DNA from: Emiliania huxleyi CCMP1516
Taxonomy: Eukaryota; Haptophyta; Isochrysidales; Noelaerhabdaceae
Assembly (NCBI RefSeq): GCF_000372725.1
Contig: NW_005200981.1
Coordinates: 76,202-140,201, forward strand
Reading direction: 5' to 3'
DNA: 64,000 bases
The notes below the pieces were generated by a model. The model had not been told where the DNA came from. It saw only the letters and a list, made by a program, of their open reading frames with translations, and ran no database searches. The position numbers and the translations under genes are program-made. Shown one piece after another: positions 38,076 through 48,367 of this stretch. Numbering within the stretch: the stretch's first letter is position 1; the number at the start of each line of letters is the position of its first letter.

Positions 38076-39065
38076 GTCCAGGTCCAGCCGCCACGCACCG
38101 TCGCAGTCCGCGTTGGAACAAGCCGTCCGACTCGGGCTCGGCCGGCGAGACGCGGTCGTTGGCGTCCCACCGCACGCTCGCCGCCTCGCCGTCCTTGTAG
38201 AAGCTCCGCGGGCCCTTGGGCACCTGGGTGACGAGCAGCGCCCATGCGTGCACCTCCGCCTCGCTGGGCAACGCCTTGCCCGAGGCGCACAAGATCGAGT
38301 TCCTGCGCGCGCGGCAAAAGCTCGCCAAGGCGGGGCGAGCGCGGCCACGGCGAGGGGGGGCACGCACCGCTTCGATTCGGGCGCCCCGCGCTGCAGCGCC
38401 GCGCGCCGCTCAAGCTCGGCCTGCACGTTCTGGAGGATCTGCTGGAGCTCCTCGGTCGTGACATCTGCGGCACACACGCGCAAACCTGAGACCCCCACGG
38501 GCCCGGCGGCGGCGCGGCGAGCGGGGCGCGCGCAGGGGCACACACGGGCGTCGCGGACGCGCGGGCGCAGCGCGCCTGGAGCACCAGGAAGCTTGCCACC
38601 GCCGGCGCCGTGCTCATCGTGATCACCTGCACGCACAGGCATCGCAGATCGTCAATGTCCCGCTGTGTCCCGAGCTTGGGGCTCGCGCTCCGGCGCCACG
38701 GGCTCGACGCGAGGACTCTGGAGAGAATGTCAGAGTGAGAGTGGATGAGGTTGGAGTGGAGGCGGCAATCGCCGTGCGGGCGCGCCCGGGGCTGCAGACT
38801 CCTCCAAAGCAGCGGTACGGGAGCGCGCGCGCGACCGCGGGCCGGATTTTGCGGGGGAACTCGGGGGGAGGGCGCCCCGGACACGCCCTGCACGCGGCGC
38901 GGGCTGGCGCTCACCAGGAGCGGCAGCATTTGCGGTCTTGCCTTGCGGTTTTTCTTTCGACGCCATCATTCTTTTCCCTTTCAGCGGCCTCACTTGTCGC
39001 ATTTGCGAGGAAAGCAAGCGCGAGCGCTGCGGCGCCGGAGTCTTTCGGTCACCATTCTGGACCAT
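37800..39065 (-). CDS. unknown multi-exon protein with acidic/Glu-Ala tail
   Basis: ATG 39065 opens MVQNGDRKTPAPQRSRLLSS and a Lys-rich stretch (PLKGKRMMASKEKPQGKTAN). Later exons read SDILSRVLASSPW with PKLGTQRDIDDLRCLCVQVI, then TMSTAPAVASFLVLQ, then DVTTEELQQILQNVQAELER, then SEAEVHAWALLVTQVPKGPR with SFYKDGEAASVRWDANDRVS. A final exon reads ADCDGAWRLDLDAP, a long run of Glu/Ala (EAEVQAEVQAEAQVEAEAES), and ends MQWTANT at 37800. The Glu/Ala run is a 12-18-bp tandem repeat (about 37960-38040). No domain is recognised. The basic N-terminus and acidic helical tail suggest a nuclear protein. Splice sites were not all resolved. Confidence 0.5.
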
Positions 39066-39109
39066 CTTAATATTTTTCAATGATTTTTGCAGGGTCTGAA
39101 AGCTGAGAC

Positions 39110-39550
39110 TCAGCTCTTCACGCTCGGTATGAAAGCAAGGTCCGTCCGGGGGTCCCATTTTTCAGTATTTCCCCCTAACAATATGGTGGCCTGAGCCCTG
39201 GTGTCGAGGTGTCGGAGGCCCGGACCCCCCGGTGTCGAGGGGGTGTCGAGGGATAGAGGTGTCGAGGCCTGTCGAAGCCTGTCGAAGGTCGAGGTGTGTC
39301 GAGGTGTCGAGTTTGGCACCTTGACACACACGGCGCAAGTTTCAATTGTGCTCCCGGATTTCGTTTTGTACATCAGGGAATGTCAGAGAGGCGCGCACAC
39401 TGGCACACACGCCGCACGGCCGCGTGTGACGCGGCGCGAGGCGGCCAAACTCTCTCTATTACGGGTCGCTCGATGGGGGTTTGGAAAACTGGACAGGCGG
39501 AAAGCCCCCCCCCCCCTAAAGGCCCCCCCCCCCCCCCCACCCACTCCCAA
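39110..39550. repeat. GTCGAGG minisatellite and C runs
   Basis: 39190-39325 is an inverted relative of the CTCGACACC element at 2.8-4.0 kb. It shares CTGAGCCCTGG and GTCGAGTTTGGCACCTTGAC. Two C runs, at about 39508-39538, precede the importin-alpha 3' end. Confidence 0.7.
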
Positions 39551-42100
39551 TTAGCCAAAGCTGAAGCCCTCTGCTGTGGCGAGCGGTGCCGTCAGCGGGT
39601 CCTCCTCGTCCTCGTCTGCGCCGAAGAAGGCCTCGAGCAGCGCCTGCGCCTTCTCGAAGACCTCTGGATTCTCATGCATCTGCAGCGCCTCAATCTTCTC
39701 GCAGCCGCCCGCCTCGTCCACCAAGCGCGCATGCGGATTGATACCGAAGCCGTCGCCACCGGCTCGTAGCAGCGCCTCGAGCGCCTCGAGCACCTACGGC
39801 GCGGGCGGGTGCGCATAAGCACGCGCACGCCGGCACCCCGCAGCCTCGACCGGCACGGGCGCCGCAAGCAGCAGCGACGCGTCCGGCAGCTCGAGCAAAT
39901 CGCAGAGCCGCACGACGATGCCGAGCTGGGCGAGGCCGCAAGCCTGTGGGAGAGAAGGCGGTGGGGGAAGGACGGTCGCCCGAGGGGCGGGCGGATGGGC
40001 TGGGAGGGGCGGGGCGGCAAGCGACGAGCAGAGAAGGGTGCCGGGGGGGGGGGGGGGGCGAGTGCACACAATTTGCGCGGAGCCAAAGCAGCAAGCATTA
40101 CACAGCGCATAGACCACCTCCTTCTTGATCTCGTACTCCTCGTGCGCCGCCATGTCGAGCAATTTTGGCACGACCCCGGCCGCGCAGACGGCAGCGACTT
40201 GCTCCCGGTCGCCGGCGGTCAGATTGGAGAGCATCCACGCGGCCTCCTTGCGCAGCTCCTTTTTACCTATTCCCGCCGTCACGGGCGCGTCGTACGGGGA
40301 GTCTTACGGGCGGCTGCTCGCGCAACTCCGGTCTGGCCCGTGCTCAGCAGCCGTTGGAGTGGGCCAAGAGCGCCCCCCGCGATGAGTGCGGCCGCCTGCG
40401 CGGCCGTCCCCGCTGCAATGTTCCCCACGGCGCGCAACGCCGGCGTTTGCACAGAGGGCATCGTGTGCGAGAGGAGCGCGACGAGCGGCAAAATGGCGCC
40501 CGCCTCGACCAGCGGGGCAATGCGCTCGGGCGGCTCCGAGAGGTACGAGATTGCCCAGCAGGCGTCGGTGAGCACCTCATCGTCGGTCTGAAGCGGTGGC
40601 GAGTGTGGGGATGAGGGTGGTGGGGGCGAAAGCGGCGACGACGGTGGTGATGGCGAGGGAAGCGGTTGCTGTTGGCGGCGAGGAGCAGAGCGGTCGCAGC
40701 CCGGATGGTGGCATTGAGGAGAATGGGCGCACACGATAGAGAGCATGGTGGGGAGAGGAGGGTGAGACGGGGGCAGAGGGTGAGGTGCGGCGCGCCTGAC
40801 GCTGGAGCAACCTCACCAGCACCGGCACCTGTTCACGCAAAGACCGGTGCTTCAAGTCATTCCCCGGTGAGCGGACTCACATCCGAAAGTGCGCCGTGGG
40901 CTCGACCAACGCCCAACGGGGCGGCGGCTTGCCGCGGCAGAGGTTGGAGAGCAGCCACGTGGCGTTCCGCTGCATCGTTGGCGCGGCCGAGAGCAGCGGC
41001 TGTGCGACGAGGCTCGCCTGTCCTCCTCCCGGAGGAGGCTGGTACACGTGCGGGTGGGAGGAGAGGTGCGACGGTCCCGCCTGGCAAACGTGGGCAGGAC
41101 GGGGGGGGGGGTCATGCATCAAGGCGTGCGCGCTCGTGGTCTCCCCTCGGCCTCCCCCCCCCCCCCCCTCCCCCCTCCCCCCTCCCCCCCACATCCCTCC
41201 CGCACCGAGGTCCCCGCCCGCGGCTGCTCGCAGGACTCGCACTGCGGCAGGAGGCGCGGCACCACCCCGTACGACAGCACCAGATCGCGGCACCGCGGCG
41301 AGTCGCCCGCGATGTTACCTGCGCGCGCGCCGGGGTGCAGGGGGGGGCGGGGGGTGGGGGTGGGGGGGGGGGGCGGAGGTGAGGGGCGGCAGGGGAGGGC
41401 GGCGGGTGCGCCCCCACCCAAGGCCCACATCGACTGCTCGCGCAAGTTTGAGTCCTCGTGGAGAGCGAGCTGCACCAGCACCGGCACGGCGCCGTTGTCG
41501 AGGAGGACGCGCCTGGGTGGCGGCGCGGCGCGGTGTGAGCGGCCGAACGAATCGCGCCCGGGGAGCACCGCGGCTTTGCCGCCGCGGGGCTAGGTGCGCA
41601 CACGTGTGCTCCGAGGTGCCCGAAGCGACGTTGGTCACCGCCCACGCGGCCTCAAACGCCAGCATGGGGTCGTCAAAGCAGTGGAGAAACTGCACCAGTC
41701 GAGGCACCACGCCCGCCTCGATGATCTCGGCGATCGGCGGGTTCCGCTCGATCGAGAGCAGCTTGCGCAGCCGTATGCACGCCTCGAGCTGCTGCCCGCG
41801 GTCGTCCGAGTTGAGCAGCTGCACATCCTCGGGGAGAGACTTGAGCGTCTCGGCCAGCCCGGGCTCGGGAGCCTCCGCGCTCCGCGTCGCCGTGCGCGCC
41901 TGCTGGGGCGGCTGCGACGACGAGCTGCCACCGTAGGGCGCCGCCGCTGCAGCCGCCGCGGGCCGCCGCCGCTTTTGCAGCCCCTCCTCCTTCTTGTCCT
42001 TTCGGATCTGAATGGTCGACGCCTCGCGCCGCCGCCGAGCGTCCTCCGCGTCGATGCCGCCCTTTGACTTTGGCACCGCGTGCGGTTTGGTGGCAACCAT
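39551..42100 (-). CDS. importin subunit alpha (karyopherin alpha)
   Basis: Nuclear import adaptor that binds NLS cargo through ARM repeats and importin beta through its IBB domain. ATG 42100 starts [15 protein letters not shown]. The basic IBB segment [20 protein letters not shown] is at residues about 23-42. About ten ARM repeats follow across eight or so exons: [145 protein letters not shown] and a final [20 protein letters not shown]. The Trp/Asn NLS-binding positions (W-x-x-x-N) are visible in these repeats. The C-terminus is acidic and ends GFSFG, TAA at 39553-39551. Introns contain C/G runs, so some exon edges (for example near 41200-41160) are uncertain. Confidence 0.92.
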
Positions 42101-42124
42101 GTCACGTTAATGTGGGTTACCCTG

Positions 42125-42455
42125 CGCCTCGGTGTCGCCGCTGCGCCTGCGGCCGCCACCGCGTGGAGGGTGAGCAGAGCACAGGAGAGGAGCGCGAGGC
42201 CCTAGCCCTCGGCCCAGCCGGCACGCGCGCTGGGTCAGCTGCGACAGAGCGGCTGGCCGTGGCACGCGTGCGCAGCTGCGCAGCAAGGCTGGGCGAGTGT
42301 TGAGTGGCAACCGACCCCAGCTCGTTTGGGACACGTCACGGCGAAGGCGGAATGTCGGGCGAGACCGTCGAATCACGGGGTGGATTGGCGACGGTGTGTG
42401 GGGCGTGGCGCGCGCCCCGACGGTGTCAGCCCGCGTCGCAAATGGAGAGCTGGCG
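42125..42455 (-). repeat. 310-330-bp dispersed repeat upstream of importin alpha
   Basis: Inverted copy of 14355-14690. Read on the minus strand it runs in the same direction as there and ends about 25 bp before the importin-alpha ATG. Identity looks about 90 percent by eye, with small indels. Candidate shared promoter/leader or an inserted element. Confidence 0.75.
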
Positions 42456-42568
42456 CGCTGCGTCGTTTTCTTTTCTTTTAGTCCCGTGCAAAGTGTCGTT
42501 CGAGGGAGTTTTGTTGTAAAATTCTTTTCGCTTGGACAAATACGAGATTTGAGCGAGATTCTGATCTC

Positions 42569-44256
42569 GATGAGAAAATGGTAGGTTTTAGCCGTCAAAA
42601 AGTGAAGTCAGGCAGCATACGATTTTACCCCGGGGAGGTCACACTTGGGAGTGATGAGGTTGTAGGGGCGAGGCGGACCGGAGGCGGGCGATATGTGCTT
42701 TGTTGGTGGGAGGTAATTCACCCCGCGTGGCGTTGACCGATGTATAACCCCAGCGCTACATATCGCCTCCGGGGGCGCTACGTATCGACACCGACATGAC
42801 AAACTTAGTTGGCACGCGCGGACCGCCTGCGAGAAGAAGGCACTTGGACCGCCCAAACTATCCGGGGATGGCCTAATAATGGAGGAGAAGAGGGGTCCGC
42901 TCACGGCGTAGGTGCCGCTGTAGGGCAGAGGTGACGCCAACAACAGGCCCGCCCGCGAGCGTGGCGCCCGTGCCCTGCCCGTGGACCGCAACCTTATTGG
43001 GGTCGCCTCCAAAATTTTGTTTCTCGGGTCCGTTGGGGCCTCTTTATAGGGAAGAAATTTTGATACCCGTCAAGACGCCTGCTGGGGCAGCTTCGTAACG
43101 AACGAAGCCGTGTGTCGCGCGCCTTGCGGGGGGGGGCGCGGAAAAGAGGAACCTCTTAGCGCCATCGCCACGGTGCTGGCTGCTGCAAGCAGCGCCGGGC
43201 GACGACGGCTTACCGCCTCCCGGTCCCCCTCGGCACACCTCCGCTGCTTAATGTTTGGCGACTCGAACCCGTGAAGCTTCCCCGTGCTCGGGTTACCCCG
43301 CACACGGGTCACCCTGCCAGCACGTATCCACGCAGCCGTCGCATCTCCAATTTGTTGGTATTGCTAAAAATCTCTCTAAAATCTCTCTCTCCCGACATGT
43401 AGCTTGTAGCTTGGCCTTTATACGCTTTTCTTCATATTCTACATTCTTTTTCGAACCGATTTTCAGCGATTTTTAGCCGGAATATAAAGAGCCCGGACAT
43501 CGTTTTCTTTCGCTTGGACTAATCTGATGATCGCAACCACTCATCCAATGAACTGTCGTCACCCATGAGTGCGAGATAGGGCTGGCGGCTGGCCGCTAGC
43601 CTGTGAGGAGGCCGTCCATAGACACCTCACAAGACCCCACACACGGTCTCGTCCGTGCCTTGCGGCCGGCGATGAGAGCTTGCTAGAGGCGGAGCAAGCC
43701 TGCTCTAGTCTCACACGTTCGCCCCTGTCGCCTGTCTGTGTTGTTGTGCTGTTGTTTGTCTCTTGGCACCTTGAAATGCTGGGGGGGCGACAGGGGGGAC
43801 GTGGCCTTGAGTGATGTGTACGCCCACTCAGGGTGTTGTGTGGCGGCCACGCTGGCTGTGTGTCTTGTGAGCTTGTTTGTGTCTGTGTGTCGCTCGTGCG
43901 TGTCGTCATCATCTGTCCAGCGTCCACCCATACCGCGTTGGTGTCCAGTCCGAGCCTGACTGTTCTTCGCCTTCCTACATACATACATACGATCGCTTGG
44001 ACAGATTGCACAAAATTGGATGAGAAAATGGCAGGTTTTAGCCGTCAAAAAGTGAAGGCAGGCAGCACACGATTTTACTTACCCCGGGGAGGTCACACTT
44101 GCTTGGGAGTGATGAGGTTGTAGGGGCGAGGCGGACCGGAGGCGGGCGATATGTGCTTTGTTGGTGGGAAGTAATTCACACCGCGTGGCGTTGACCGATG
44201 TATTATCCCCAGCGCTACATATCGCCTCCGGGGGCGCTACGTATCGACACCGATAT
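42569..44256. repeat. pair of about 230-bp direct repeats
   Basis: The copies, 42569-42800 and 44019-44256, begin GATGAGAAAATGG(T/C)AGGTTT and include GTGAAG(T/G)CAGGCAGCA, CCCCGGGGAGGTCACACTTG and CGCTACATATCGCCTCCGGG. The 1.2-kb interval holds no accepted frame but carries CGCTTGGAC words shared with both flanks. The right copy runs into a hairpin (about 44211-44292). LTR-like in layout but far too short inside for an autonomous element. Confidence 0.7.
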
Positions 44257-44292
44257 GTAGCTTGTAGCGCCCCCGGAGATGGTATGTAGCGC
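44211..44292. repeat. hairpin of inverted GCGCTACATATCGCC blocks
   Basis: GCGCTACATATCGCCTCCGG and GGGCGCTAC are followed about 30 nt later by their near-complement GTAGCGCCCCCGGAGATGGT and ATGTAGCGC. Confidence 0.6.
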
Positions 44293-44818
44293 GCCGACCG
44301 ATATGATCCACCGAAGCTGAATTGCACGCGACTTTTTTGCAGGTGGTGGTGGAAACGGCGTAATAGCACATAAGCGTCCATCTCAGGGCGCCACGGGCTG
44401 ACGCTGTGCTTCGAACGACGGGTTGAGTGCACGGCCATGAGGCTGCATCGGGAAGAGGTGAAATGTAATCCTCTTGCACCACTGGGTCGGTCGAGAAGGG
44501 ACCGCCGTTCATGTGGCAGCGAGAGCGTAGAGGAGCAAACTGTGCATCGCCAGCACAGAGCCAGCAACGCCGCCTCGAATCGGTGAGGGGATCGTGGCGG
44601 CGATCGTTGGACACGTCCCTGGCTTCGACGGCGAACTCGAGCCCTTGGGGCTTTTGGAGACAAAAGAGATTGTTTTTTTGCTTTCACCTCTCTTGTCTTT
44701 TTTTTGGAAAAGTGCTATCCACAGGATGAGTGAGTTGTAAATCCTGTCAGAGTCCTCCTACCTGCGGGAATGTGCATGTACATGTTGCGTCACCGAGAAT
44801 GTTTTTGATCGGCCCGAA

Positions 44819-44975
44819 GACGACTCCGAGCTGCTCCAAAGACGACTCCGAGCTGCTAAGACGACTCCGAGCTGCTCCAAAGACGACTCCGAGCTGCTAA
44901 GACGACTCCGAGCTGCTCCAAAGACGACTCCGAGCTGCTCCAAAGACGACTCCGAGCTGATCCAAAGACGACCTT
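44819..44975. repeat. 19/22-bp tandem repeat
   Basis: About seven units of GACGACTCCGAGCTGCT followed by CCAAA or AA, alternating between 22- and 19-bp forms. Confidence 0.85.
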
Positions 44976-45026
44976 CAGATGACATACATGTACTTCCTGA
45001 GCGAATGCGTTGGACTAAACGCGCCC

Positions 45027-45233
45027 CTACTTGCTGGCAAGCCCAATTTCCCACTCCTGACTCACCGGGGGGCTGGGTTTGACAGCAGCAGCGATGGGAG
45101 CGCTCGCATGCAGCGCGCCGTAGGTGTGCACCTCGGTCCGGCGAAGCTCCGCTAGGCGACTGAGGCGCTCCTGTTCCGCTCTGTGTAAAGCGAGAGACAT
45201 CTCGTCCACAACGTGATACGTGAAGTTCCCCAT
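45027..45233 (-). CDS. small unknown protein (68 aa)
   Basis: A compact frame with natural composition: MGNFTYHVVDEMSLALHRAE, ERLSRLAELRRTEVHTYGAL, ending SQEWEIGLASK. The N-terminal half looks like an amphipathic helix. It lies 3' of the 19/22-bp repeat array and has no related neighbour. It could be a complete small gene or one exon; the family is unknown. Confidence 0.4.
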   Translation of the reverse strand: MGNFTYHVVDEMSLALHRAEQERLSRLAELRRTEVHTYGALHASAPIAAAVKPSPPVSQEWEIGLASK

Positions 45234-45523
45234 GCTGGGGGGCCTCCTGACGTCCTGAGTAATCCGGTGGGTTATTTATTAGATTCGCGGACGTGAGCGT
45301 ATTCATGCGAGCATTGTCTCGTCTTCTGATAAACGCAGTTATATGGAAGATACAAAGAGACGGAGGAGCAACGAGCGCCCTGGCGTGAGCCAATTGTCTC
45401 GAGTTTGTAGATATTGCACCGTCGTGTACGTAAATTCGCCGACGCCGTCGTGTCCACGGGCAACTGGTAGAGCAAATCGGGGACGTGCACGAGTTTTCCT
45501 TCGCCTTGTGTGTGCGGTTACTC

Positions 45524-45630
45524 GATCGTGTTTGACGACGTCAAACAGTGTTTGACGTCGTCAAACACAAGTGGAGAATCGCTACCCAACGCGGCCAAAG
45601 GATATCCACCTCGAGAACCTCGAGAGTGGA
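45524..45630. repeat. TGACGTCGTCA palindromes plus dispersed repeat
   Basis: GTTTGACGACGTCAAACA and TGTTTGACGTCGTCAAACAC form an inverted pair at 45528-45569. The second word recurs at 46864-46884. Immediately to the right, 45577-45626 repeats the CGCTACCCAACGCGGCC / CCTCGAGAA block of about 8891-8955. Confidence 0.65.
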
Positions 45631-47780
45631 GAATGGCCGTAGCTCCTCTCCACGAGCGATTCAGAAAGACGTACCAAGTATCGATTCTGTGTAGAATTGC
45701 AAGGCGCACACGCTGGTGCAGGCGGCGAGTCGTCGATCCGACTCGTTCCGACGTGAAGTCGCCGTGAAGGGTTGGCAAACAGGCCATTTTGCCACATTTT
45801 GCCCTCTCGCGCGATCTTCTCGCGTCGGCAAGCGCGCGGGCCAGGATGGGCGAGCCGGTCCCGCCCTAGGTCCCGCCACGCTGGACGGGCCAGCGGCTGG
45901 CACGCGCCGGCCAACCCGGCGGCGCGGCGGCCTCATCGCGCTCGTCGTCTGCGAGGCCACCGCTCGGCGTCGCCGCGTCCGACGGCGATGGCGCTTGGCT
46001 GTGAGGTGGGATGGCGGCATGGTGCGCGCGGACGTGGGGGTGGTGCGGGATGCGCGTGCCAGCAAGCATAGTTTCACCTCTACCCACCCCGCAGGCGCGC
46101 CGACGTGCTGCCCGAGCGCGTTTGGGGGCAGCAGCAGCTCCTCGCAAGGCGCCTTCGGAGGGGTGCCACACCCCTTTCCCAGCCGCGCGCGAGTTGAGCT
46201 CCGATTTGCGCTCTTTTTCGCACACGCCCGACGCTAGTAGGTGAGGATCGACCATCCTCCGCTAGCAGGGCTTCGTCGGGCGCGTCTTCGTCGAGCGGTG
46301 GTGCATCTCCCATGCTCCCACCCGCGCCCTCCTCGCAGCCGCCCGCGGCCCACACAGACGCCCTCACGGGCTCACCCTAGTCGTAGGTGCGGTTTTTGTG
46401 CGTGCCCCCCGTCGATACGGGGCGCTGGGCGATGGCTGGGCTTGTCGCCGGGCGAGCTAGCCCCTCAGCCGGCCGCGGAGCGGAGGTGCGAAATCGAGGC
46501 GGCGCGGCCCCTGCGCGCAGCCTGTCCGGCCGGCGCGCGCATGGTTCCGTAGCCCGTCTAGTGCCTCACTGACCGACTCCAGCGCCACGGTGTATGTGGC
46601 CGGTGTGGTACTGGGGCTGGGCAGCCTTGGGGCCGGCGGAGACCGCCGTCTAGCGGTCGCACTAGTCTCTTTTCGTTGTTTGACCTGTTTGTTTGACGGT
46701 TGTTTGACCATAGTTTGAGCCTTAATTATTAATTCGGGTTTTGGTCTCTGAGGTCGCTACTAGCGTCCGTAACTTGCCACAAGCATGCTTTACAAAAGTC
46801 CAGCGGAGAGAGACTCTCAGAACGGCCGTCCGCGCGCGCTGTGAACAGCGCCGTGGTCAAACACTGTTTGACGTCGTCAAACACGTAGCGAAGGAGAGAC
46901 CGTGTGCTGTTGGCAGTTCCACGTTCCTCACGTGGTTTGTGGTTTGCACTTTGGACATGTCTAAAGCGACTTGTGACTTGTTGCGGTTGACTTCTGAGTT
47001 GCTGCGTGGCGTTGTGGTTTGCCACTGTGTGTGTGGAAGGGAGAGCGAAATGGCGCAAAAAAGGTACAGCACTGGTGCGTTCTCGCGCAGGTTTCCGGGA
47101 TTCTTTTTCCTTCCCGACAGAACTCAGCTCCGCTAAGGATCCAGCGTCTGATTTGGGCAGCTTACACAACTTTCGTCGCCAACTTCTTTTTCCTTCGCGG
47201 CAACGCGATGGCGGCAAGGCCTCTCTGCGCGCCCGCCCTCGCCACGCAGAAGACCAACCGACGTCGGACCGCGGTGAGACCGCGCCGCCCTCCGCGCCCG
47301 CCCGCGCCCGCAGCGTGAACACATGCGCGCGTCCCTCTCCGCACGGAAACATACGCGCCAGCCGCGCACACAGCCTCACATGCAGCGCAGACCGCATGCC
47401 CGCGCCCTGGGCCGCCGACGACCCGGTCGGGCGGGCTGAGCGGCCGCCGCACACCAGCAGGCAGGCGCGCGACCACCCACAGCACGCCGCAGCCCGCCGC
47501 GCAGCCCTGCCAGCCAAGCCTGCGCCTCCCAGCTGCACAAACAGGGCGCACAACAGAATACAGCACACAGCACACACCGGCGGCGCGCGCGCAGCACACG
47601 CAGACGCGCGCGCGACCGCAACACGCACACGTACACAGCACGCGCGCGTCGCACGCCAGCGCAGCGCCACACACAGAGCACACTTCCCATCAGCAGCAGC
47701 AGCCTGCCACAATCCTCATCTCACACACGCGCGCACACACTCCCCCCTACCGGCGCACGCATTGGGCGTCGCCGTGAGCT
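45631..47780. other. no gene firmly supported
   Basis: A minus-strand segment at about 46313-45890 (MGDAPPLDEDAPDEALLAED; MLAGTRIPHHPHVRAHHAAI; GGLADDERDEAAAPPGW) has some coding flavour and might be a small two-exon gene. About 47330-47760 is CA/CG dinucleotide-rich low complexity (CACACGC, GCACACG) that creates long spurious frames on both strands. Confidence 0.35.
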
Positions 47781-47792
47781 CCCAAAGCTGAC

Positions 47793-47912
47793 TTGTGTGG
47801 CTGCTTGTGCTGCCTGCTCATGAGCAGGCAGCACAAGCAGCCACACAACCCAAAAGCTCACTTGTATGGCTGCTTGTGCTGCCTGCTGCTTGGCAGCACA
47901 AGCAGCCACACA
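47793..47912. repeat. perfect 56-bp palindrome plus a second hairpin
   Basis: 47793-47848 is a perfect palindrome with no loop (each half TTGTGTGGCTGCTTGTGCTG then CCTGCTCA). A second imperfect inverted repeat of the same words with a short loop follows at about 47860-47912. Confidence 0.9.
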
Positions 47913-47914
47913 AC

Positions 47915-48070
47915 ATCCCGCTTCATCTCGCCTCCTAGTCTCGCCTCATCTCGCCTCACCTCGCTTCATCTCGCCTCACCTCGCTATCTCGCCTCACACC
48001 TCGCCTCATCTCACCTCACCTCGCCTCATCTCGCCTCACCTCGCCTCATCTCGCCTCACCTCGCCTCATC
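47915..48070. repeat. CTCGCCTCA(T/C) minisatellite
   Basis: About 15 repeats of TCTCGCCTCA and CCTCGCCTCA in alternation, starting next to the palindrome pair. Confidence 0.85.
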
Positions 48071-48367
48071 TGGTTACTTCCCCCAGGATTGGTCTTCTCT
48101 GCCTGCGGGAACACCCTCGGGCGGCCGGGTGGGGCTGCGGCTGGAGCTAGCATGGCTCGATAGAGCCGAGACCCCGTGTTGAGGCGGCGCTCCTGTGGGC
48201 GGCTGTGGAATCGGGAGATTCGACCTCAGATCTCCAGTTATCTCATCCCAGTGGATGGACGTCCGGACGTCCCTTTGTGTTCCTCTCGCCGTCCGCCAGC
48301 GAGACGCTCTGTCGCTGGCGGCCGCAGTTTTCTGTGAGGTGGGAGGAGAGGAGAGGACGCAGTGAAG

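Noticed and set aside
43190-43290. Possible tRNA on the minus strand (GGGTTCGAGTC box-B-like word at about 43258-43268)
   Set aside because: The bases on either side do not pair as a T stem and no acceptor, D or anticodon arms can be drawn.
47006-47791. Long frames rich in Ala/Arg/Thr or Cys/Val/Ala
   Set aside because: They come from CACACGC-type low-complexity DNA; no domain and equal length on both strands.
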